Shown: one piece after another, positions 57,601 through 64,000 of the stretch
How positions within the stretch are numbered: position 1 is the first letter of the stretch
Layout of the letters: every line of letters starts with the position of its first letter
Source of the DNA: Phoronis australis
Taxonomy: Eukaryota > Phoronida > Phoronidae
DNA length: 64,000 nucleotides
Reading direction: 5' to 3'
NCBI GenBank assembly: GCA_002633005.1
Contig: NMRA01000477.1
Location: 169,249 to 233,248, forward strand
The notes under the pieces: generated by a model
Told to the model about the DNA's origin: nothing
What the model saw: only the letters and a program-made list of their open reading frames with translations
The model's database searches: none
Position numbers and translations under genes: made by a program

Positions 57601-60600
57601 CGTTCTGGCGTTACCCCCTGCCAAACTTTCAAATCAATCAGGCGTGCTTAAATGAGTGATTACACCTCATCACATACCCGAACGAAAATATTAAGTCGAA
57701 GAAAGACTTAAAGTTTTTTATCTGATTGTATTTTACATCACTGGAAATGCGAGCAGCCCACTATTCCTGAAGGTTCATTACTCCGAAAATATCTAAAATT
57801 TCGTACTCAATTGTAACGTTTATTCTTTTACATGTGAAAATAAATGTTTTTAAGCGATACTTAAGTTATTAGACGCAATGAACAGTGTACCTATACTCAA
57901 AACAACGCACGGATTTCATGTGCATGCGAAATTGCCCGCATGTCTTACGAATATGGAAAAATGAGTACGTACATGTATTTTCAAAAGAATATGGAGTAGG
58001 AATATTGATGAATTATCAACCACGATACATTCAAATCCATGTCTAGATCGCATCATTTCAGGACGTGACTGAAAAGTTTAGGGCCGCTGCGCCTCAACCT
58101 CTCCGACCGGAACCACGCGCATGGCCGGGTCGAAATTAAATATGGTTAGCAGACTACCCTATCCCTGTCAGTCTTCACATAGTCAAAGAGTCCAATTCAG
58201 TCTTCTTAAATTTAAAACCGCCGTTGTTCGCAGCCCTAACCCGTGCCCCAAATGTTGTCCCTGCTTGAGAATGAGACATTAATTGGATTCAAGAATCACC
58301 ATTGTCACTGATTGATACCAAGCTCATTTGTAAACCATGTAAATAAAGTTGTAAGAACTATTCAACTTTTGCAGACCCTTTAAATGGTTATTAAATGGAC
58401 ACAAATACAATACTATATTCAAGTCAGTTCCGACACATTAGCAGACTAATCAACTGTCGGAGTTCTGGTTTTGGAATTACGGATATTCGAAGTACTGAAC
58501 TTTCGAAAGAAGGTGGTGAAATCTCGGAGTAATGAAACTTCGGAGTAGAAAACCCTCGAAATGGTGTCATGTAACCTTGAAAATCTTTTCCATCAAGTTT
58601 ATTACTCGTATGAAGTCTACAAGGCCGTTGTGCACCATTGGTACTGAATAATTAACATACAGACTCCCCTAATTGTCTCCACTGACGATCCTGTCATATA
58701 CGCAAACACCACTCGGGTTAAGTTGGCCGGGTACTTCCCGATGATTACCGGTACATGAAGAGCTTTGAATCACTGAGAAGCTCATTCAAAATTATGTACT
58801 AACTTAGTTACCACTGTAGTTAGTAGTACAAGTAGCTGGAACAATTTTGTTGTTATTGTCCATCAATATCCTTATCTTTATCGCATAGGCCGAGACTGGA
58901 CCTTTTCTGCGGGGGTTCAATCGAGACCCCCGAACACCACTGACAACGGGTCTCAGTACTAAACTTGGATTTCTGATTTCATGACATTCGCAAGTTCTTA
59001 TTCAGTGTTATGACAATTGTGAACCTCAAATGGTCATCTGTTACCATGTTAAAAATATGAGATGATGACACCTCAGTTTCCGTTAGTCATAAACGCCTAG
59101 CATGCGCGCACCCAAGGGGGAGGGGGGCGGGCTCAGGGGGCTCGAACTGACAGTGGAGACGGTGATACTGCAGCGCCAATGCGACCTCAGATTGTGCTTG
59201 GCGACCTGCTGACCTGGGAAAAATTCCAAATCGCCACGCCAGTTTGGCGCCCTGGGACTTTTGCCAGGTGGCCAAATGCGCTTAAATTCCGTCATGGGTC
59301 GAAGTTAACAGCTCAAGTTTTCTTTGCAACAGACGAATTCACCAGCGATGCGTCGATGCGTCGCTACACTGAGTGGGAACGCTAGCTGACAACTTCAGCA
59401 TCCAACGAAGTTATGGACAGGGGTCACAGCTGTGACAATGGTGAAGGTCAGTTTACGCCCTCTTGCGATAATTTCGATGACCACAACTCTAAGAAGAAAA
59501 ATATAGTGCCGATTTTTTATTTTTAGCTATTTTGCGACTGTTACAGTTAGGAGAATTGTCCCAAACAAAGGTTCTTTATCATATGTAATACATCTTTTAT
59601 GAAAGAAATCAAGTCATTTTTAATATCTTTTCTAAAATTACATCACCACCTCAAAGCAGTTTTAAGAAGACATCATTTTTAATGTTCCAAATGTTGCACC
59701 ATTTTCATTATTGTTCAAAACATTTTTGAAATAGTTATAGAAAAGTATGCGAAAATCTCGTTTTTTGAAGGTACAGGGAATTACACAAAATGGATCTTTG
59801 TGTCTTAACTTCAAAAGGTGAGAACGCTCAAGTTTATTTCGCAGTTTACGACCTCGACGCTTCGGTGTGGGAAAAGTCCCAAAAAGTTCAGGTGACTTGA
59901 TTACCTCGTTTAAGGCGAGTTTCCATTTCTCAGGATCTGTACACTGTGACAAGTTACTATCCCGCGGTGTTCCGTTACAAAAAGGCAATTCATCTGAAAC
60001 GACGAACCAAGTGGAGAATTAGAAGCTCAGATAGAAGACATGGACAAAGAGATTTGTGCAATAAACCGGAAACATCTATTACAATTTGTCTCTCATTGTT
60101 ATTCTCGGCGCAACTTGTCATTTCTCATGAGTTCACTTTAATTATAAAGGAACAAATCTTATGAAAGACGTTTATAAACTGACCTTTTATCAAAAATAAT
60201 TCTTGGTTTAGATTAGATGTCGTTATAAAATTGACTTCGAACTGTTTGTAGATTTGGGGAAGAACTGTCACGTCAAGTCATCGAATGAACACAAAGCTTC
60301 ATATAAAAACGCCAAGGGAGTGGGGCTTTTTAAGGAGGACATTTGTCACCTACCAGAGCTCGATTTATCCTTTGCGGTCCCTGACTATGATGTTGTTGTT
60401 ATGGGGCCCCATTTTTGCAGCATAGACCGTCCAAACCCAATTGAGAGGGGGTGGTGATGCGATTGAAAAGGGCTGGGGGGATTTCGTCAAAGTCCGATTG
60501 GTTTGAGCCTTCGAATAATTTTTAGCTTCCTACGGGTCTAATAGATGTGTGTATGCATGTATGAGAAAAGGAACAAACCTTCGCCTGGTTGACATTTGAA

Positions 60601-61157
60601 CTTGTCTTGGTTGAGAATCGCAAGACTCGTTGTAGCGTAAGCGATGGCCGCTCCTTGCACAAGTGGAAGCCTGGAAGCCAATGAAATAGGATCTGCAGCC
60701 TGCTCAAGGATTACTAACATATGGATTGATACATTTGTAGTATTAATTCAAGAGCTTACGAATTATCCAAACTGCGTTGCTTCAGGAAACACACGTTTAG
60801 AAGATGACATGGCTTCCTCATTTTGTTTAACGCTTTGAGTTAGAAACGGGAATTTTTACTATAAAAACGAAGCACAGAATATTTCCCGAAAACCTGAAAA
60901 CAGAATTTTGGTGCGTTTCTATCTTAACCTCTGTCACAGGAGAGTTATGACATGAACACAAACAATGCTTTTGGCAACAACAAAAGAAAGGACATTTACC
61001 TGGCGCCAATAGTGACCTGTAATAACGTGGCGATGCCAACCGTGAGGAAAATCGTTGAAATAAGATGGTTTACGATCTCCAGTCGACTTTCAATGCACAG
61101 CCCCGTGGCCAATAAGAACGGGATAGGTATGGTAGTACCAAACATCATCATATAGTG
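48458..61157 (-). CDS. SLC23A: SLC23-family nucleobase/ascorbate transporter, ten exons, 5' end missing
   Basis: Minus-strand exons: 61000-61157, 60579-60670, 59905-59993, 55742-55923, 54410-54536, 51978-52134, 51479-51862, 50247-50390, 49721-49816, 48458-48684 (1,656 bases, 551 codons plus stop, all phases consistent). Family hallmarks are QHYMMMFG (the TM1 QH motif, with Q from the missing exon side), PFLLA, VGIATLLQVTIGARLP, YIGPLT-like IIGPLTIAPTV, ARTDARVQV, PPMHAVNRGI, GITRVASRRVIQ and GLSNLQYVDMNSPRNL. Vertebrate SLC23A1/2 are sodium-coupled ascorbate carriers; other members carry nucleobases. The first coding exon or exons before HYMMM were not found up to 64 kb. Two substrate-site residues are altered, so the substrate is uncertain. 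Typical length is about 600 residues. Confidence 0.92.
49721..50390 (-). CDS. SLC23A: SLC23 last transmembrane exons
   Basis: Exon 50247-50390 encodes 'FGLSNLQYVDMNSPRNLIIV', 'GFSFFFALSLPQWI' and 'KHGDHITTG'. Exon 49721-49816 encodes 'VLDSLFRILLGSGMFVGGLV' and ACILDNTVSG. Both match the final helices of SLC23 proteins (the LDNTVPG-type motif is present). Both exons enter and leave in phase 1. Confidence 0.9.
51479..51862 (-). CDS. SLC23A: SLC23 core exon with NAT signature region
   Basis: This 384-bp exon covers TM8 to about TM11. It encodes 'GVMKAVGDYN', where ascorbate transporters have an ESIGDYY-type motif, then 'PPMHAVNRGIVMEGLG', then 'TTTYSINIGAVGITRVASRR' at the nucleobase-ascorbate signature (Q/E/P)NxGxxxxT(R/K). 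The K codon is at 51786-51788 and the I codon at 51636-51638. It ends in phase 1 at a GTAAGG donor, joining to IIAAFGLSNLQ in the next exon. Confidence 0.92.
53124..53195 (-). repeat. tRNA-like sequence, probably a SINE head
   Basis: On the minus strand, GCGTGGTGGTGTAGTAGTAA resembles a tRNA 5' end with A box. The sequence GGTCGTGAGTTCGAGTCTG about 30 bp later resembles a B box. Acceptor and T stems do not pair well, so a functional tRNA is unlikely; a tRNA-derived SINE or pseudogene fits better. It lies in an SLC23 intron. Confidence 0.45.
53583..53750. other. Assembly gap (168 N)
   Basis: A run of N inside an SLC23 intron, bordered on the right by a poly-C tract and the repeat end TAAATCCGCCTATG. 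The gap probably hides the interior of a G/C-rich repeat. Confidence 0.99.
54410..55923 (-). CDS. SLC23A: SLC23 middle transmembrane exons
   Basis: Exon 55742-55923 encodes 'LNGAIIIASAIQMVCGLTGL', 'IGYLLKIIGPLTIAPTVAMI' and 'GFSLFEPAASYASKHWWIA'. Exon 54410-54536 encodes 'TTALLLCFALYMRNVGIPSF' and a short loop with two cysteines before FPLFQMFP. The pair joins in phase 2 and continues in phase 0 to VILGLMVAIVL in exon 51978-52134. The exon 5' to this block (59905-59993) is the glycosylation-rich extracellular loop. Confidence 0.9.
55311..55618. mobile_element. Non-autonomous element with CAGNGGCGGAT termini
   Basis: The left end is CAGGGGCGGATCCAGGATTT and the right end is inverted CAGTGGCGGATTTAAGGGGG. 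Identical GTTTC flanks (55306-55310 and 55619-55623) look like a target duplication. G-runs lie just inside both ends. CAG.G termini are seen in hAT-type elements, whose duplications are usually 8 bp, so superfamily assignment is open. Related ends occur at 37675, 52888 and 53765. Confidence 0.65.
59905..61157 (-). CDS. SLC23A: SLC23 N-terminal exons seen in the window
   Basis: Exon 61000-61157 encodes TM1-TM2 (HYMMMFGTTIPIPFLLATG, VGIATLLQVTIGA). Exon 60579-60670 encodes 'LPLVQGAAIAYATTSLAILN' and QDKFKCQ. Exon 59905-59993 encodes the extracellular loop with sequons in FCNGTPRDSNLSQC. The exon before 61157 must end in a glutamine codon or similar before HY (the QH motif), but no candidate was recognised to the right. 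Confidence 0.87.
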
Positions 61158-61763
61158 CTGGAAGTAATAGGTCACTAACAAAATGGCGTTACATGGAAGA
61201 TATGTAATCTTAAAGTTTAATGGTTTTGTCTTATGTGTAGTGAACGTTTCGAAAAACAGGCATTACATGAAATGTCCATTTTGGTAAAATCAAACCGGCA
61301 AAAAATCGAGTTCCGTCAAAGGAACTAACTTTCAATTTAGACAACCAGTGTAGTCTCGATAAGTTAATCAGCGTCATTTTGTGATCAACCATGGGCCACA
61401 ATACATCGGAACCGTCTGGCCTGTGATAGGAACTACAGTTTAGTAGCACTGTACATCATCCATAATGCTTTAGTTCAGCCACTCTGGTCACATGTGAGCG
61501 CACTGGGAAAGAGTTCGATCTGTATCACCACGTGTACGCGTTCGTGAGTTAGGCATTGCGTGTTGGCGCGCTAAGGGAAATTTACGACAAGAGCTACACT
61601 TTTCAAAATCGGTCACCGCCGTTTCAGGAAGAGCGCCCTGAGAATTTCCTCTAAATCATTTCCTTACAGGGGCAATATACCGCGCCTTGGGCAAAGATCT
61701 TATATCAAATCAATCTCATCTTGTGTACAATAGTTAGTGCTTCAGAGCACGCGCAGGCATTAA

Positions 61764-63463
61764 AGGAGAATGACATCCAAAAAACAACCTATTTTGTATC
61801 AATTTAGATCGAGTAGTTCTACTCGATAACGGCACGTTCGGTTGCGTTACCTGACACATGACGGCAGACGGAGGTGTTGAAATTATCCGATGACGTCATT
61901 GGTTTCACACGCAGTCTTTTCAGCAGTTCACAACACGGGTTACTGGTGTCAGCTAATCACTTGAATTCATCGTTTAACACCAACAAATCATCAAACTTCG
62001 ATGTAAAACCCTTAAAAATACACCGAATTCTTATAAATACGTGTTGTTTTATTTCGCTGTTACGGATTTATTGGTATTTGGACAGACCGTAGCCGACATA
62101 GTTCGGCAGGCCAATTTACGAAGGTCCGTAGCAGGAGTTTGGGGTCTGTTCGGGGATAAATTTGAAGTATTATTCCGTGAAATACAGACAGGAGAACCTA
62201 GATCTGTGTTGTTTATATTTGTGATTTTTTGAGTTCTAAACACGCAAAACGCTTGTTATCCCGGCCAGTGGCTCGGAACCCGATCAGGCCCATCGCGACC
62301 GGACTGACTGGTTATCCCGGCCAGTGGCTCAAAACCCGATCAGGCCCGTCGCGGCCACCGAGACTGGCACGAACATACCAGCTTGATTTGGAAACTAAAC
62401 CTCCAGTCACGAAAAGACTATAATAGTGAGTCAAAGAAATAATGTGCACGTAATTATTTATGTGAATTAGCCACAAAACTGAAAAATCTACTTAATTATC
62501 GGGGGCCGCGAAGTCGGCTTCCCCTTCCACAGACCGTCAGGACAAAGGTTGTACAGTAACAATGACTTCAGTTGAATAATGTATTTGTATTTCTAAATAA
62601 AGATTCCCGTAACAGACTGATGTGACCATAGCATATAAAATCGAGTAATTGTTTCACAACAGCTTTCTGTCTGCACTGAATTAGCATGCGCTCACACGGC
62701 CTCGGTGCCCGGTCAATTACATTTGTTGCCGGCATCTAAAGCCGGTCGGGTAACGCAGTGGTTTATTCATTGCTGGCTTCTCAACATTTGCACTCACTAC
62801 TGCAAAGGTATTACAAATTATATCTAATGAGACAGACTTTGTTTCAGTTTTATATAAGCATAGCTTAGGATGAGAATAATTCATTTTGAAACAGAAGGCA
62901 GAATAATCAACGTGTACATGGCAACTCGCCCGGCGCCAATCCTGACTTAGTCAAGAGCTCATCCGACGACGACTTCACGGGTCGGATCTTTAGGTTTCAC
63001 AGGCTATCAGTCAGAACCGGAATAAATTGACCAAGAAATACTATAGAGGCGCCGTGAACATGCACAGGCAACGGAGCGCATGGATTAGTAGTTCTGTGGT
63101 AAGCCGGAATTTGTCAGAGAAATCAACGTCGACGAAATGCCGGCCACAGACACGGAGATGATTCACGGCCTCATACTTGCAGCGTACCTTTCATCTTCTT
63201 CACAACCGCGATCCACTTCCCATGCATTTCGGGTTCTCGATTTCTTCGCAGCTTCATAGTTCGGACAAGCGGGAACGATGCACCGCAATATAGCGGCATT
63301 CACTCAGCAGACGAACCACTGACGTCGCTGCGTCGTTTCTCACCTTCCTCACAGGTTAACGCGACACCTCTCGACAAAGTGAGGTCTACCGTATAAGAGG
63401 CGATGTGGATATAGACCAATAAGGACGGTAAAAAAGACTAATTAAATCGGGTGGCATTCTCCT
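61764..63463. mobile_element. Candidate 1.7-kb TTAA-flanked element
   Basis: The left end is AGGAGAATGACATCC after TTAA (61760-61763). The right end is the inverted AGGAGAATGCCACCC before TTAA (63464-63467). The right 112 bp are also found, in the other orientation, at 13362-13473. The interior has no recognisable transposase and includes a 56-bp tandem duplication. It may instead be two separate insertions of the same family. Confidence 0.5.
62255..62357. repeat. 56-bp tandem duplication, two copies
   Basis: GTTATCCCGGCCAGTGGCTC starts at 62255 and again at 62311, followed in both by AACCCGATCAGGCCC. The copies differ at a few positions. It is more GC-rich than the surroundings. Confidence 0.85.
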
Positions 63464-63679
63464 TTAAACCCGATAGTACTTTCTGACAAAAACGAGTTCT
63501 GAGTTGTACCACCTGCAGTTATGAAATAGATCTTAAATTATTTAGTACGGGAGCCAAATGAGGTTTTTTTACATAACCTGGATTTTTCGGATAATTTTTT
63601 TTCTTTGCTGTTTCATGTAGCCTAGGCATAGCTAATCATAATTTAGGGGGATGACCGTTCGCAGCCCTTGAGCATTTTT

Positions 63680-63965
63680 TAAAGTATGCAAATTAAGGTC
63701 GCCATTATGCAAAATTCTATTTTTGCTTATAATTTCCTTACCAAGCACTGCAGCCAGATAATTTTGACGTTTTTACCCATGTTTCCAAGGTCAAAAAAAT
63801 TAATAGTGCAAGTTTTTAGGTGAATACATTGTCAATTTGCATAAGTTATGCAAATTAAGACCGCCATTATGCCGGCAAAACTCTATCTTTGCTTATAATT
63901 TCCTTTTGGGTGAATACATCGTCAATTTGCATAATGTATGCAAATTAAGGCCGCCATTTTTCAAA
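63680..63965. repeat. Imperfect direct repeats at the window end
   Basis: The word TATGCAAATTAAGGCCGCCA (with variants) occurs near 63686, 63849 and 63938. TTGCTTATAATTTCCTT follows the first two, and GTGAATACATCGTCAATTTG precedes the second and third. The array probably continues beyond the window. No gene was seen in 61.2-64 kb apart from repeats. Confidence 0.75.
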
Positions 63966-64000
63966 ATGTTATTTGTTCTAATAGCTATGGTACCAATCAC

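Noticed and set aside
59662-59904. Minus-strand continuation of the frame after the SLC23 loop exon
   Set aside because: Sequence beyond the GTAATC donor at 59904 is basic and unrelated to SLC23; the join to 55923 restores the family match.
60254-60457. 67-codon + frame between SLC23 exons
   Set aside because: No recognisable motif and no supporting context; treated as chance intronic frame.
1-64000. A novel multi-gene system such as a defence island or biosynthetic cluster
   Set aside because: The window holds three ordinary animal gene families with independent roles and no co-regulated cluster features.

Overview
The window is animal nuclear DNA. Genes are split into many short exons with GT-AG introns, the background is AT-rich, and small transposon-derived repeats are frequent. 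Three gene families can be read exon by exon: a fibrocystin-L-like receptor, an astacin metalloprotease and an SLC23 nucleobase/ascorbate transporter. The repeat style and two nearly identical allelic copies of one segment suggest a highly heterozygous marine invertebrate, perhaps a deuterostome such as amphioxus or a hemichordate. That placement is inference; no species-specific marker was seen.

Region 1 (1-34.6 kb, + strand) is the 3' part of a fibrocystin-L (PKHD1L1)-like gene. Thirty exons join with consistent reading phase into about 3,045 residues up to the stop at 32974-32976. The order is about six IPT/TIG repeats, a G8 domain, a long parallel beta-helix region, a second G8 domain, a second beta-helix region, a membrane-proximal ectodomain with an RRRR site, one transmembrane helix and a 244-residue tail. 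The 5' end lies left of the window. Inside this gene, 11133-13361 and 13591-15751 are two copies of the same exons and introns joined by a 117-N gap. They look like two haplotypes placed in tandem by the assembler. One carries a TTAA-flanked mobile element and the other shows the empty TTAA site.

Region 2 (34.6-44 kb, - strand) holds an astacin-family zinc metalloprotease. It has a signal peptide at 43842, three micro-exons, the start of the mature enzyme and the HExxHxxGxxH exon at 36720-36898. The Met-turn and C-terminal exons were not found.

Region 3 (44-48.4 kb) has no recognisable gene. It carries a TA-flanked MITE with 26-bp terminal inverted repeats and two degenerate tandem arrays. 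Units of both arrays contain a core resembling the CTCF recognition sequence.

Region 4 (48.4-61.2 kb, - strand) is an SLC23 transporter: ten exons, 551 codons and a stop, lacking only the first coding exon or exons. Two positions known to contact substrate in the family are changed (E to K, and Q/E/P to I). Its introns are full of MITE-like and tRNA-derived repeats.

Region 5 (61.2-64 kb) is repeat-rich with no recognised exon; it probably contains a 1.7-kb TTAA-flanked element.

The three genes have no evident functional link beyond being cell-surface or secreted proteins. I see no operon-like or defence-like system. The observations most worth checking are the altered SLC23 binding site, the CTCF-like arrays, the occupied/empty TTAA pair and the micro-exon astacin.
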